Numbered from the stretch's first letter, positions 29,636 through 39,024 are shown. The stretch: 64,000 nucleotides of DNA from Endozoicomonas sp. SCSIO W0465 (GCF_023716865.1 NZ_CP092417.1:1280001-1344000), one strand, 5' to 3'. The notes: generated from the sequence alone by a model not told the origin. Translations and numbers: made by a program.

Positions 29636-31822
29636 ATGAAGTTTTCAAAAAATACGCTGGCGATGGCTGTGATGGCGGCCACCGTTTCTCTTGCGCAAAC
29701 CACGCCTGTTCTGGCTGAAACAGCTCTCCCCGGAAAAGAAAAAGCCACCGTACTCGATAAGGTGGTTGTCTCCGCTACACGAACAGAACAAAGCATTGAA
29801 GATGTATCCTCATCTGTTGCCTCCGTTTCTTCTGAAGAGATGGATACCAACCTGGTTACCGATATTCAGGATGCGGTTAAGTATGTACCCGGTGTCAGTG
29901 TTGCCGGTAACGGTCGTTTTGGTTTGAATGGTTTTAACATCCGTGGCATGGATAAGAGCCGCGTTAAAGTGATGGTTGATGGCGTTGAGCAGCCTGTATC
30001 TTATAATCCGGGCGCCGATCAGATGCGCTTTAACCAGAACATGTATGAAACCGATACACTGGCAGCGATCGAAATTAATAAAGGACCCGCTTCCAGCCTC
30101 TATGGCAGTGATGCTCTCGGTGGTGCAGTTCTCATGCGGACAAAAAATCCTGAGGACCTTCTGGCTCCATCGGGTGATGACTCCTATGCTGGCTTCAAGA
30201 CCGGCTATAGCAGTGCCGATCAGGGTTTTAAACAGACCCTGTCGTTAGCCAAGCGTGCCGGGAATTGGGAAACATTGCTGATTTATACCCATACCGATGG
30301 CAAAGAAACCAGCACTCATGGAGATGGGGCCGATATTAACGGTCGTGACCGTGGTGCTGCTGACCCGTATGACTATAACCAGAACAATATTCTGGGTAAG
30401 GTTTTCTACCAATTAAACGACGATCATCGGGTTGGTTTGACGGGTGAGTTTTTCAAGCGAGATGGCGAAGGAAGGATCCTGAGTAACGAAGGTTATGAGA
30501 TGATGCCAGGCTTCACCTACACCAATAATTTTGGCATCGATGAAGACACTCGGAAGCGTGTAGGCATTGAACATGAATGGCTGGCTGGTAATGCGGTGTT
30601 TGACACACTGAATTGGCATTTTAGTGTTCAGGAAGTTGAGAGTGCCCATGAAACGCTGGATCATACCCCGTCCAATGGTAATCGCAATCGTACCCGAATT
30701 GGTAAAGATACAAGCTATCAGTTTGAAGCAGAGTTTAGTAAGGAACTTATAGCTGGCAATGCTCTGCACCAGTTAACTTACGGCGTGTCCGGCCTGAAAG
30801 ACAATTTCAAGTTAGATTACACGGATTATTTGCTGGATACCGGCGTTGTTAAGCCAAAGAACCCGGAAATTCCTGAAGCAGACTCCACGAAGTGGGGTGC
30901 TTATATCCAGGATCAGGCATTCTTTATGGATGATGCCCTGATTGTCACTGGAGGTTTACGTTACGATTCATTCAAGGCTGAGCCCGATAGCAGTAGTGGG
31001 CAGCCTGATGTCAGCAGCGATGCAATCACTGGCAGATTGGGTGCTGTCTTCCATTGGAACGATAATATCAGTTCATTTGCCCAGTTCAGCCAAGGCTTTA
31101 AGGCGCCAACACTGAATGATCTTTACTATTTCCAGGATAAGCCCGATGCCAATATTATCTTGAAGCCAAACCCGGATCTGCAACCTGAAGAAAGTAATTC
31201 CTATGAGATAGGTCTGCGAGGGCAGAATCATCTGGGTAACTTTGAGCTGGCAGGTTTCTACAATGACTATACCAACTTCATCGAGTCCAAAACTGTGATG
31301 GAAAGTGGTACTGAAATTTATACCAAAGTTAACGTTGGCACTGCAGAAATCTACGGTCTTGAATTCAGCGGCATGCTCTATCTGGATGAAGCATTTGATG
31401 CGCCAACCGGTATGTACTCTCGCCTGTCCATTGCCTATGTCGAAGGTGAGAATGGTGATAATGGAGGCAGCCTGGATACGGTAGCACCATTGACCACTGT
31501 CGTTGGTATTGGTTATGACGCACCCAGTGAAATCTGGGGTGGTGCACTGGATGTCACCCACGTTTCCGGTAAAACCGGGAGCGACTGGTCTGAAGAGAAT
31601 AACGACAATGTGGATGCTCCGGCCTACACCGTGGTGGATTTGACGGCGTACTATGAGCCCATGGAAAACATGATGGTTCGTGGTGGCCTGTTCAACGCCC
31701 TGGATGAAAAATACTGGCTGTACCAGGATGTTACCGGCACTCCGGTTACCGATGATCAGGGCATTGACCGTGAAACCCAACCCGGCCGTAACTGGGGTGT
31801 TAGCCTGAGTTATGACTTTTAA
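29636..31822 (+). CDS. TonB-dependent outer-membrane receptor, haem/haemoglobin-transferrin type
   Basis: This receptor of 728 residues has a signal peptide of about 27 residues ending near VLAET and a TonB-box-like VLDKVVVSATRT. A plug domain follows (IQDAVKYVPGVSV, NIRGMDKSRVKVMVDGVEQ, IEINKGPASSLYGSDALGGAV), then a long 22-strand-type barrel with FSQGFKAPTLNDLYY, NPDLQPEESNSYEIGLRG, NVGTAEIYGLEFSG and a terminal aromatic residue (SLSYDF). These segments are characteristic of haem/haemoglobin/transferrin-type TonB receptors. The exact ligand is uncertain. It probably imports an iron source under Fur control (see the site at 29465). ATG 29636 starts the signal peptide; a TTG at 29627 adds three residues. 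It is intact. Confidence 0.9.
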   Translation: MKFSKNTLAMAVMAATVSLAQTTPVLAETALPGKEKATVLDKVVVSATRTEQSIEDVSSSVASVSSEEMDTNLVTDIQDAVKYVPGVSVAGNGRFGLNGFNIRGMDKSRVKVMVDGVEQPVSYNPGADQMRFNQNMYETDTLAAIEINKGPASSLYGSDALGGAVLMRTKNPEDLLAPSGDDSYAGFKTGYSSADQGFKQTLSLAKRAGNWETLLIYTHTDGKETSTHGDGADINGRDRGAADPYDYNQNNILGKVFYQLNDDHRVGLTGEFFKRDGEGRILSNEGYEMMPGFTYTNNFGIDEDTRKRVGIEHEWLAGNAVFDTLNWHFSVQEVESAHETLDHTPSNGNRNRTRIGKDTSYQFEAEFSKELIAGNALHQLTYGVSGLKDNFKLDYTDYLLDTGVVKPKNPEIPEADSTKWGAYIQDQAFFMDDALIVTGGLRYDSFKAEPDSSSGQPDVSSDAITGRLGAVFHWNDNISSFAQFSQGFKAPTLNDLYYFQDKPDANIILKPNPDLQPEESNSYEIGLRGQNHLGNFELAGFYNDYTNFIESKTVMESGTEIYTKVNVGTAEIYGLEFSGMLYLDEAFDAPTGMYSRLSIAYVEGENGDNGGSLDTVAPLTTVVGIGYDAPSEIWGGALDVTHVSGKTGSDWSEENNDNVDAPAYTVVDLTAYYEPMENMMVRGGLFNALDEKYWLYQDVTGTPVTDDQGIDRETQPGRNWGVSLSYDF

Positions 31823-32345
31823 GCTGACCTCGTAACCTCGTTCCCACGGTCCCCCGTGGGAATGCATAGTGCGCTGGGATAAGCGGCGTATATCTTGCGG
31901 GTGAAAGTCCCGTTGCGGAAGGAGAACCAGCTCCACCGTATAGCGAGTCTTGCGTTGCTGAAGGTAACGAAAGTGATGAAGCGTAGACAGCGAAATATCC
32001 GAGCCGAAACCAAATGGTGAACGTGACAGCTCCGAAATACCACTTGTTGTGGGTGCCGATGCTCTTATGCAGGCAGCAGGCCCAAGAGTGCTGTGTAAGG
32101 TCAATCTGGGAATCCGAACAGCACTACCCTCCGGAGTCGCAGGCGTCGGCGAGTTTATAGAGATATACGACTGAACCCAGGAGATCCATAGGGCTCTCAA
32201 AGGATTGAGTATGTTAAGTACAAGTGCAAAACACGAGGCTTTACAGATGGCTCTATGGAAGTCGGAGTCAGTCATAGTAGTGATGAAGCGGGTAACGACC
32301 GTGGAGCGAAGGGCTGGCAGATAGATCGAGCGTGAGAGAGAAACA

Positions 32346-33740
32346 ATGACCGTACTCAGCAACGACGGACAAGCATGGTTAACGAAACTTGAGCGCATAG
32401 GTGAGAAATCGGCATACGACAGACAAATGGTGTTCAATAACCTTGGCCACCTGCTAAATGTTGACATGCTGAAGGAGCAATTCCATCGGTTGAACGGGAA
32501 TAAAGCCGTAGGTATTGACCGTGAGACAAAGGAGACTTACGGCGTAAAACTGGATGAAAATCTGAAACACCTTCTCCAGCGCATTCGCCGTGGGACTTAC
32601 AGGCCAAAACCCGCGAGGGTCACTGAAATCCCGAAAGAGGATGGGAGCAAACGGCCACTGGTCATATCCTGCTTTGAAGACAAACTGGTGCAACTTGCAG
32701 CCAGTCAAATCCTTGGCAAGATATACGAACCGCTGTTTCTACCGTGCTCATACGGATTCAGGCCCGGCTTGAGTTGTCACGATGCTTTGAGGACTTTGCT
32801 GCAGTCCAGTTCCCGAATTCGGGATGGTGCTGTGGTAGAAATTGATATCTGCAAGTACTTCAACAGAATTCCTCACAGGGAGCTGATGAAGATTTTGCGA
32901 ATGAAGATATCAGACCAGCGTTTTCTCAGGCTGATAGAAGTCCTGATTACAGCACCTGTGATGGAACACAAGCAAGTATCCGACAATCGGGAAGGATGTC
33001 CGCAAGGGGCTATCCTGTCGCCAGTGCTGGCCAATATCTACCTGCACTACGTGATAGATGAATGGTTTGCCGAGGTAAGCCGTTCTCACATCAAAGGGCG
33101 GGCGGAAATGGTGAGGTACGCTGACGATATGGTATTCCTTTTTGGGGATGCCAGTGAAGCAGAGCGCTTTTATAAAGTGTTGCCAAAACGGTTAGAGAAG
33201 TTTGGTCTGGAGTTGCATAGAGAGAAATCGCAGATAATTCCTGCAGGATGGATTGCAGCTCAGAGGGCCAATCAATCAGGTAAGCGTCTTTCGACGTTTA
33301 ACTTCCTGGGGTTCACCTGTTACTGGGGTAAGATGCGAAAAGGTGGTTGGCGACTGAAGTTCACCAGCCGTAAAGATCGTTTTGCATCGAAGCTCAAAGG
33401 GTTAAGGGAGTTCCTCTGGAAGCGCCTGAGTTCTGACCGGGTGCAAACGCTGAAGAGAGCGATTCGGGGGATTAAGGGATGGATCAACTATCATGGGATC
33501 ACAGACAATCAAGGACGGGTCAGGCAGTTCATTCTGCAAGGCAAACGAACGATCCACAGATGGCTTAATCGTCAGGGAGGAAAAGGATACTTGAGCTGGG
33601 GAAAGCTGGTGAAAATTCTTAAAGTGTTGGCGTATCCAGAGAGCTGGAAAACGGTGTCAATGTTCCGGTCTCACCGAACATGTGTGGGGACACGGGTCTA
33701 TCGGGAGCCGGATGCGGTAATTCCGCAAGTCCGGTTCTGA
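32346..33740 (+). CDS. ltrA: group II intron reverse transcriptase/maturase
   Basis: This 464-residue multifunctional intron protein promotes splicing and reverse transcription. RT blocks include RLNGNKAVGIDRET, IPKEDGSKRPL, YGFRPGLSCHDAL, GCPQGAILSPVLANIYLH and the catalytic RYADDMVFLF (YADD). A maturase (domain X) region follows with FNFLGFTCYWGK and LKRAIRGIKGWINYHG. No HNH endonuclease domain is seen after it, consistent with class C introns. The frame runs on through the domain V sequence and stops at 33740, so its last ~12 residues overlap the ribozyme core. ATG 32346 follows a GAGAGAGAAA stretch. Confidence 0.92.
   Translation: MTVLSNDGQAWLTKLERIGEKSAYDRQMVFNNLGHLLNVDMLKEQFHRLNGNKAVGIDRETKETYGVKLDENLKHLLQRIRRGTYRPKPARVTEIPKEDGSKRPLVISCFEDKLVQLAASQILGKIYEPLFLPCSYGFRPGLSCHDALRTLLQSSSRIRDGAVVEIDICKYFNRIPHRELMKILRMKISDQRFLRLIEVLITAPVMEHKQVSDNREGCPQGAILSPVLANIYLHYVIDEWFAEVSRSHIKGRAEMVRYADDMVFLFGDASEAERFYKVLPKRLEKFGLELHREKSQIIPAGWIAAQRANQSGKRLSTFNFLGFTCYWGKMRKGGWRLKFTSRKDRFASKLKGLREFLWKRLSSDRVQTLKRAIRGIKGWINYHGITDNQGRVRQFILQGKRTIHRWLNRQGGKGYLSWGKLVKILKVLAYPESWKTVSMFRSHRTCVGTRVYREPDAVIPQVRF
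33705..33737 (+). ncRNA. group II intron domain V
   Basis: A 33-base hairpin GAGCCGGA…TCCGGTTC has the AGC catalytic triad near its 5' end, a GC-rich upper stem and an AG bulge on the 3' side. These are the hallmarks of domain V. It overlaps the 3' end of the RT reading frame. Confidence 0.8.
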
Positions 33741-33912
33741 GGAGGGGCTTGCCCGGGTGACCGGGCAGGTCTACTCACCCCGATCCTGCCACAAATACCA
33801 CACTCGCATGGAGCCCCCGAAAACCTTGCCAGGCAGTGGTTCTTTCTCATGCTGCCAGATCCGTATGCATTCCCACGCGGAGCGTGGGAACGAGGGTTAT
33901 GCGACACCCTCT

Positions 33913-34045
33913 CCCCCATGGGAATACATACCGATCCCGCCACAAATACCATACTCGCATGTAGCCTCCGAAAACCCTACCAGGCAGTGGCTCTTTCTCA
34001 TGCTGCGAGATCCGTATGCATTCCCACGCGGAGCGTGGGAACGAG
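33913..34045 (+). repeat. second copy of the palindromic-ended repeat
   Basis: CATGGGAATACATACCGATC… to …CGCGGAGCGTGGGAACGAG matches the copy at 40870-41015, with a degenerate left arm. It lies in tandem behind the intron-split copy. Confidence 0.75.
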
Positions 34046-34132
34046 GTGTCCGGAGTGTCTGGAAGGTTTTGCGACACCCTCCGGAGCGTGGGAACGAGGT
34101 AAAGGTAAAAAGGTCAGGTACAATTTGCTTGT

Positions 34133-34645
34133 CTACCTGGCAGTTGCTGATCTCATCTTCTCTAATGTCCGAATATACGATTGAAGCGTATTCAGTAACG
34201 TTGAAGACTCCCGATAGAGCGCATGATTTTCGGAAGTCACTTCTTGCTGCCCTATCTCAGCGTTGTTATGTCCGTTAAACCGATCTTTTGTCTCTTTATC
34301 AAGGGCTTTTTGCAAACCCTCCAATAGATGAATGGTGTCGTTGATACGGTCAGCGTGTTGTTGCTTTTCCTGCTGGAGCGAAGGGTGAGCGTCCTGCAGG
34401 CGGTGAATAAGATCAGCGGCATAATTTACCCCTTCTGCCAGTGGCGCCAGTGCTTCTTCCAGATTGTCTGGTTGCTGGCTAACCATCCGCTCAGCCAGCG
34501 GCTTTACTTCCACACGGGGGAAACCTGCACTGGACAATAAGGTCCGGTTTACATCCTGTTGGGAGATAATTCTCCGCTTGTTAGCTACAGAATTTTTCTG
34601 GTCACCGCGCTCATTAGCGCTTTTTTCAGCATTGTCCTTGTCCAT
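34133..34645 (-). CDS. hypothetical coiled-coil protein, 170 residues
   Basis: No family is recognised. The product is soluble, highly charged and predicted almost fully helical. Its N-terminus is polar (MDKDNAEKSANERGDQKN) and heptad-like stretches follow (LLEGLQKALDKETKDRF; SSTLLNTLQSYIRTLEKM). It has no signal peptide. AGGATTG precedes ATG 34645 at ribosome-site distance. It is last in the minus-strand run xdhC-ABM protein-this gene, about 55 bases after the ABM gene, but shows no functional link to purine metabolism. It could instead be an accessory gene of the repeat-rich region next to it. Confidence 0.6.
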   Translation of the reverse strand: MDKDNAEKSANERGDQKNSVANKRRIISQQDVNRTLLSSAGFPRVEVKPLAERMVSQQPDNLEEALAPLAEGVNYAADLIHRLQDAHPSLQQEKQQHADRINDTIHLLEGLQKALDKETKDRFNGHNNAEIGQQEVTSENHALYRESSTLLNTLQSYIRTLEKMRSATAR

Positions 34646-34699
34646 GACTATTCAATCCTGAATCAGAGATAAAAGATCCTTTTGCAACCGCTGTATCGG

Positions 34700-35260
34700 C
34701 TATTTTCGAAACAACCAGAACGAAAAAATTTTGGTCATGGCCGGCATAACAGCCCAGGTCATTAGCAGTACGGTACACAGGCAGCTCACCAGAATGGCCA
34801 GGAAGCGAGGCACATCAGCCGGTAACAGCATGGAAACCAGCGGGGGGATAAACAAAATCTGTGGATAAATGGCGAGCAAGGTCACCAGGGCCATCCGGTA
34901 TTTGGGGGGCTTCTGCTGTTGTTCCGCAAAAGGCGTGTCCGGTGGTTCAAACCAGAATTCGATACCTTCAATCTTCTCTGCCTGTCTGGACTCTACCAGT
35001 TCAGGAAGCTTATCGAGCCATTGCTGACGAATTCCGGACTCTTCCCAAGCCGACAGGGAAACATGATCCCGAAAACGAATCATGGCATGAACGGTATGAT
35101 CATCTTCCGTTGGAGGCTTGATGAACTGGGTTCCTTCATAGCCATCAAACTGTCTGGCGGCATCACTGATGCCTCTTACCCAGATTCGGTACTCATCCAA
35201 TTTGCCGGGCTTTATGGCATTGGCAATCATCAGGGTAACCGGATCCGGGTTGTTAGCCAT
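34700..35260 (-). CDS. antibiotic-biosynthesis-monooxygenase (ABM)-domain membrane protein
   Basis: Residues 1-100 form an ABM-type dimeric alpha/beta-barrel unit (VTLMIANAIKPGKLDEYRIWVRGISDAARQFDGYEG… and SAWEESGIRQQWLDKLPELV). They are followed by a linker and two hydrophobic helices (MALVTLLAIYPQILFIPPLV; FLAILVSCLCTVLLMTWAVM) that anchor it in the inner membrane. Such ABM-membrane proteins often accompany oxidoreductase genes, but no specific substrate is known. It begins 23 bases after xdhC and is preceded by GAGAGGA, so it is probably translated from the xdh operon. Confidence 0.78.
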   Translation of the reverse strand: MANNPDPVTLMIANAIKPGKLDEYRIWVRGISDAARQFDGYEGTQFIKPPTEDDHTVHAMIRFRDHVSLSAWEESGIRQQWLDKLPELVESRQAEKIEGIEFWFEPPDTPFAEQQQKPPKYRMALVTLLAIYPQILFIPPLVSMLLPADVPRFLAILVSCLCTVLLMTWAVMPAMTKIFSFWLFRK

Positions 35261-35283
35261 CAGTGTCCTCTCAACAGGGTCTT

Positions 35284-35805
35284 TTATTTCTGTCCGCCAT
35301 AATACCGGATGCTTTTTTCAACCGCATCCACCACGGTCTGGTACCCTGTACAACGACACAGGTTGCCAGCATGCTCTTTGCGAATGTCGTTGCGGTCGAT
35401 GCCGTTACCACCACTCTTATTGCCATTCTGGCAGCAACCACCGGCCGATTGTGCAAGTCCTTCGACATAAGCGGTGGTTTTCATTACCAGTCCGGGTGTG
35501 CAGAAGCCGCATTGAACGGCACCAGCATCCACATATGCCTGTTGTACCGGAGATAGCTCACCATTGACGCTTTCTCCCTCAATGGTACGTATCTCCCTGC
35601 CTTCCGCCCTGACCGCCAGGGTAATGCAACTATCAACAGGGACTTCATCAATCAACACTGTACAGGCACCGCATTCGCCAACACCACAGCCTTCCTTGCA
35701 ACCGGTCAGGCCGTGATCTCTCAGTGCTGCTAATAATGATTGGCGCACATCGATGACCAGTTCCACTGGTTTACCATTCAGCTGACATTGAATAATCTGT
35801 TTCAT
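35284..35805 (-). CDS. xdhC: xanthine dehydrogenase iron-sulfur subunit XdhC
   Basis: This is the small [2Fe-2S] subunit that passes electrons from the molybdenum site of XdhA to the FAD of XdhB. The first cluster motif is CGVGECGAC with Cys 40, 45, 48 and 60; the second is CGFC (99, 102) and CRC (150, 152). The spacing between the halves of the second motif is about 16 residues longer than usual, because of an inserted Gly/Asn-rich stretch with its own CC pair (GGCCQNGNKSGG). The start overlaps the xdhB stop by ATGA. At 173 residues it is slightly longer than E. coli XdhC (159). Confidence 0.92.
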   Translation of the reverse strand: MKQIIQCQLNGKPVELVIDVRQSLLAALRDHGLTGCKEGCGVGECGACTVLIDEVPVDSCITLAVRAEGREIRTIEGESVNGELSPVQQAYVDAGAVQCGFCTPGLVMKTTAYVEGLAQSAGGCCQNGNKSGGNGIDRNDIRKEHAGNLCRCTGYQTVVDAVEKSIRYYGGQK

Positions 35806-36677
35806 AGCTGGCCTCCAGCCCGAACAATGGCTTCGCTGATCACTCTGTCAGCGAGCGTACGGATGATGTGTTCCCGGAAATCCTTGCTGGCCCGCCAGGA
35901 GTTTCGGGGTGAGAGCTCTTCAAGCACCATAGAGGCTATCTCGGCAATCAGTTTTCCGGAAACCGGCTGACCAATGACCTGTTGCTCAAGCACACGACAA
36001 CGTTTGGGTACCGGGGCGGCAACGGTGTAGGCCAGGCGCAGGCTATCGATGCGGTTATCTGCCAGTTTGCAGGCCGCCGCACAGCCTATAGTGGCGATAT
36101 CCATCGCCTTGCGCATGGCGTATTTATAAAAATGACTGCCGGTGTGTTGATGGCTTTCAGGATTTATGGTGAAGCAAGTCACCAGTTCATCATCCTCAAT
36201 ATGAACTTTTCCCGGACCTGCGTAAAATTCTTCAACCGGTACCTCCCGTGTCCCCCTGTGGCTTTGCAGGGTCACTCTGGCATCAAACACCAGCAGAGGT
36301 GCAGCGCTGTCACCACTGGGTGCACCGTTGCAGATATTGCCGCCAAGGGTCGCCATATTGCGCACCTGTGGCCCCCCAATTGAGGATGCGCCTTCCACCA
36401 GGGCGGGCAGTAGACCGTCATTTTTGAGGAAATTGATCAGCCGGGTAAACGTGACGCCGGAGCCAATCTGCAGTGTGCCATCCGGGGTATGGGTTATCCG
36501 GGTCAATTCATCCAGTCCATGGATATCCACAAGAGAACCAAAACCGGATTTACCTTCCCGAAGTCTGATAAGTACATCGGTTCCCCCGGCAATCAGTTTG
36601 CTGCCGGGATTTTCAGCCAACAGGTGACAGGCGTGTTCAATGCTGCTGGCTCGATGATAGTGATCAATGGGGAACAT
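35802..36677 (-). CDS. xdhB: xanthine dehydrogenase FAD-binding subunit XdhB
   Basis: This 291-residue FAD subunit has the flavin-binding LIAGGTDVLIRLREG motif (~residues 30-45) and MATLGGNICNGAPSGDSA (~100), both typical of CO-dehydrogenase/xanthine-dehydrogenase medium chains. The start at 36677 (MFPIDHYHRAS) is chosen over 36707 because GGAGAG precedes it and it matches the usual N-terminus. It overlaps xdhC by four bases. E. coli XdhB is of the same length. The gene is intact. Confidence 0.92.
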   Translation of the reverse strand: MFPIDHYHRASSIEHACHLLAENPGSKLIAGGTDVLIRLREGKSGFGSLVDIHGLDELTRITHTPDGTLQIGSGVTFTRLINFLKNDGLLPALVEGASSIGGPQVRNMATLGGNICNGAPSGDSAAPLLVFDARVTLQSHRGTREVPVEEFYAGPGKVHIEDDELVTCFTINPESHQHTGSHFYKYAMRKAMDIATIGCAAACKLADNRIDSLRLAYTVAAPVPKRCRVLEQQVIGQPVSGKLIAEIASMVLEELSPRNSWRASKDFREHIIRTLADRVISEAIVRAGGQL

Positions 36678-36732
36678 GCTTTCTCTCCACCTTCTATAAC
36701 GCTCCAAGGCTGTTTATGCGCTCAAGGCTGTC

Positions 36733-39024
36733 CTAAATTAATGCTGCATCACGAAATGCGGTGAATAATGCCTTGGGAGACATGGGCAGTTGGTTCATGG
36801 CAACCCCGGTGGCATCGAGAATGGCATTGCGAATGGCTGGTGCCACAGAAAGCAGAGGCGGTTCACCCAGGGACTTGTTACCAAAGGCGGCTGTTGGCTC
36901 ATGGGTTTCCACAAAATCACAGCTGATGTCCGGCGCATCCATCATGGTGGCGATTTTGTAATCCAGCAGGTTATTGTTGTAGATCCAGCCGGTTTCCGGA
37001 TCGGCCAGCAGCTCTTCACTGAGGGCACCGGAAATACCCATACCGACACCACCGTAAACCTGTCCGGCGGCCAGGTCAGGGTTGATGATTTTTCCAGAAT
37101 CATGAACGTTGTGAATGCCAAGGATTGACACCTGACACAGGGCAATATCCACTTCCACTTCCACCAGCGTACAGCCGTAGGAATAGGCGTTTGTGGTCAC
37201 CTTTCGGGAGACTTCAGCGGTCAATTGTTGTCCACGGGTTTTGTGATAGTAAGCATCAAGGGCCAGTTCGTTTAGGGAGAGACGGACCGTTTCGTCCTGA
37301 TTGACCACTGCATCACCGGAGATGGTCAGCTGTTCAACAGGCAGCTCAAGCATGGTGCTGGCATGCTCAAGGATACGCTGTCTGAGCAGGTCCCCGGTTT
37401 CGGCCTCAGCCTGGCAGACAATGTAGGTCTGTCTTGAGGCAAAGGAGCCCGGGTCAAAAGGCGTTGTATCGGTATCCTGGGTGGACAGCACGCGAATGGC
37501 GGAGACAGGAATACCCAGTTTCTCTGCCGCCATCTGGGCAATCACGGTATCCGAGCCCTGGCCAATTTCAGTTGCGCCAATTTGAATGGTAACCCGGCCG
37601 TCCTGGTTAAGGATCATCCGTGCGCCGGCAATTTCTACCGATGCCGGGTAGGTTCCGCTGCCGTAAGAGAAACAGGCAATGCCAAGTCCCCGTCGTATAT
37701 TTCCCGTCTTGAATGCGCTATGGAATCGAGAATGTTCCAGCTTTTTCTGATCCCAGCCAAACGTCTCACGGCCTTTTGTCAGGCATTCACGAATGCCTGC
37801 ACTCTCAATGACCTTGCCGGTCAGTGGGTTGATATCGCCGGTGCGGGCAACATTCTTCAGGCGAAAATCAATGCTGTCCATGCCGACCTTTCTGGCGGCC
37901 TCTTCCATTATGGACTCAACGGCATACACCAGCTGGGGTGAGCCGTAGCCACGCATGGCACCGGCAGATGGCAGGTTGGAGTAGTGAGTGATTGCCTGAT
38001 AGGAAAGCGCGGCATTGGGATAAAGCGGAACGACTTTGGAACCGGCCGCTTTGGCAATGGAGTGACCATGGGAGGCGTATCCCCCGGTATTGGAAGAGAC
38101 ATCCATGGCCAGGGCTGTCAGTGTGCCATCATTGTTCACAGCACAGGTCATATTCACCCGGAATGGGTGACGAATCCGGGTGCTGCTCAGGCACTCCTCA
38201 CGGGTCAGTTCCAGCATCACCGGAATACCGCCCAGTCTTTTGGTGAGAAAGGCCACCATGGGCTCAAGCACCACATCTTGCTTGTTACCAAAACCACCGC
38301 CAATAGCGGGCTTGATCACCTGAACGGTGCTCATGGGAATATCCAGAGCCTGGCTGACAATCCGACGACAGATATGAGGAATCTGTGTGGATGACATGAT
38401 TACAATATGATCAGTGTCGTCCATATAGGCCCAGGCAATGTGGTTTTCCATATGGCAGTGCTGAACCATCTGGGTCTGGAACTGACCTGTCAGGGCGTGA
38501 TCGGCTTCAGTAATGGCTGCCTGAACATCACCACATTGATAATTATGCTCACCGACACGGTTGCCACTGCCTTCGTGTAACTCCCTGGCCTGCTCATCCA
38601 GCGCCTGATCATGATTCAGAATGGCCGGATACTCTTCATAGGTGACTTTGATTTTTTTCAGCGCCTTGCTGGCCGTTAAACCATCCACCGCCACGACGAT
38701 GGCAATCTCGTCGCCGTGGTAACGGACATAGTCCGTCAGCAGCAGGCGGTCTTCCTTATCCCTTGCTGCCGGGTCAAGGTTGAAGGCATGGCCAGCGGTG
38801 GCAAAGGGGATTTCAGGAATATCCGCAAAGGTGAAGACAGCTTCAACACCGGTCATGGCCAGGGCTTCAGTGGTATCGATATCGACTACCCTGCCGTGAG
38901 CTATGGTGCTGTGAAGATATTTGGCAATGCGTGTACCAGGAAGAGCCAGATCAGCAGTAAAACGACAGCGGCCGGTTACCTTGGCTTTGGCATCCAGGCG
39001 CTCCTGTGAGAGTCCGACAGACAT
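36733..39024 (-). CDS. xdhA: xanthine dehydrogenase molybdenum-binding subunit XdhA
   Basis: This large subunit (763 residues) oxidises purines such as hypoxanthine or xanthine at a molybdopterin cofactor. Characteristic segments are GRCRFTADLALPGTRIAKYL at the N-terminus, VIKPAIGGGFGNKQD, GAMRGYGSPQ, GATEIGQGSDTV and GGVGMGISGALSEELL, including the molybdopterin contacts; the catalytic-type Glu sits in KSLGEPPLLSVAPAIRNAI near the C-terminus. It lies between hyuA and xdhB with short gaps and AGGGAA ahead of ATG 39024. The frame is intact, so the XdhABC complex could still be made although the regulator YgeV is broken. Confidence 0.93.
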   Translation of the reverse strand: MSVGLSQERLDAKAKVTGRCRFTADLALPGTRIAKYLHSTIAHGRVVDIDTTEALAMTGVEAVFTFADIPEIPFATAGHAFNLDPAARDKEDRLLLTDYVRYHGDEIAIVVAVDGLTASKALKKIKVTYEEYPAILNHDQALDEQARELHEGSGNRVGEHNYQCGDVQAAITEADHALTGQFQTQMVQHCHMENHIAWAYMDDTDHIVIMSSTQIPHICRRIVSQALDIPMSTVQVIKPAIGGGFGNKQDVVLEPMVAFLTKRLGGIPVMLELTREECLSSTRIRHPFRVNMTCAVNNDGTLTALAMDVSSNTGGYASHGHSIAKAAGSKVVPLYPNAALSYQAITHYSNLPSAGAMRGYGSPQLVYAVESIMEEAARKVGMDSIDFRLKNVARTGDINPLTGKVIESAGIRECLTKGRETFGWDQKKLEHSRFHSAFKTGNIRRGLGIACFSYGSGTYPASVEIAGARMILNQDGRVTIQIGATEIGQGSDTVIAQMAAEKLGIPVSAIRVLSTQDTDTTPFDPGSFASRQTYIVCQAEAETGDLLRQRILEHASTMLELPVEQLTISGDAVVNQDETVRLSLNELALDAYYHKTRGQQLTAEVSRKVTTNAYSYGCTLVEVEVDIALCQVSILGIHNVHDSGKIINPDLAAGQVYGGVGMGISGALSEELLADPETGWIYNNNLLDYKIATMMDAPDISCDFVETHEPTAAFGNKSLGEPPLLSVAPAIRNAILDATGVAMNQLPMSPKALFTAFRDAALI

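Larger units (their letters stand above)
31869..33779 (+). mobile_element. group II intron with reverse transcriptase
   Basis: The 5' end GTGCGCTGGG fits the GUGYG rule. The 3' end, after a domain V hairpin and a domain VI-like stem, is …CTACTCAC. The boundaries are confirmed because joining the flanks recreates the MITE sequence …GGGAATGCATA|CCGATC…; the 3' edge is uncertain by one base. The intron sits just after a GC-rich hairpin, as group IIC introns do. Domains I-IV occupy 31869-32345. Confidence 0.85.
31837..33894 (+). repeat. palindromic-ended MITE-like repeat, split by a group II intron
   Basis: The left arm CTCGTTCCCACGG…CCGTGGGAATGCATA (31837-31868) and the remainder (about 33780-33894, ending CGCGGAGCGTGGGAACGAG) together match the uninterrupted copy at 40870-41015. 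Each arm is itself a hairpin and may also act as the receptor gene's terminator. Confidence 0.8.

Noticed and set aside
31073..32467. 464-codon minus-strand frame across the TonB receptor end and intron start
   Set aside because: No recognisable domain; it lies antisense to the receptor barrel and the intron RNA.
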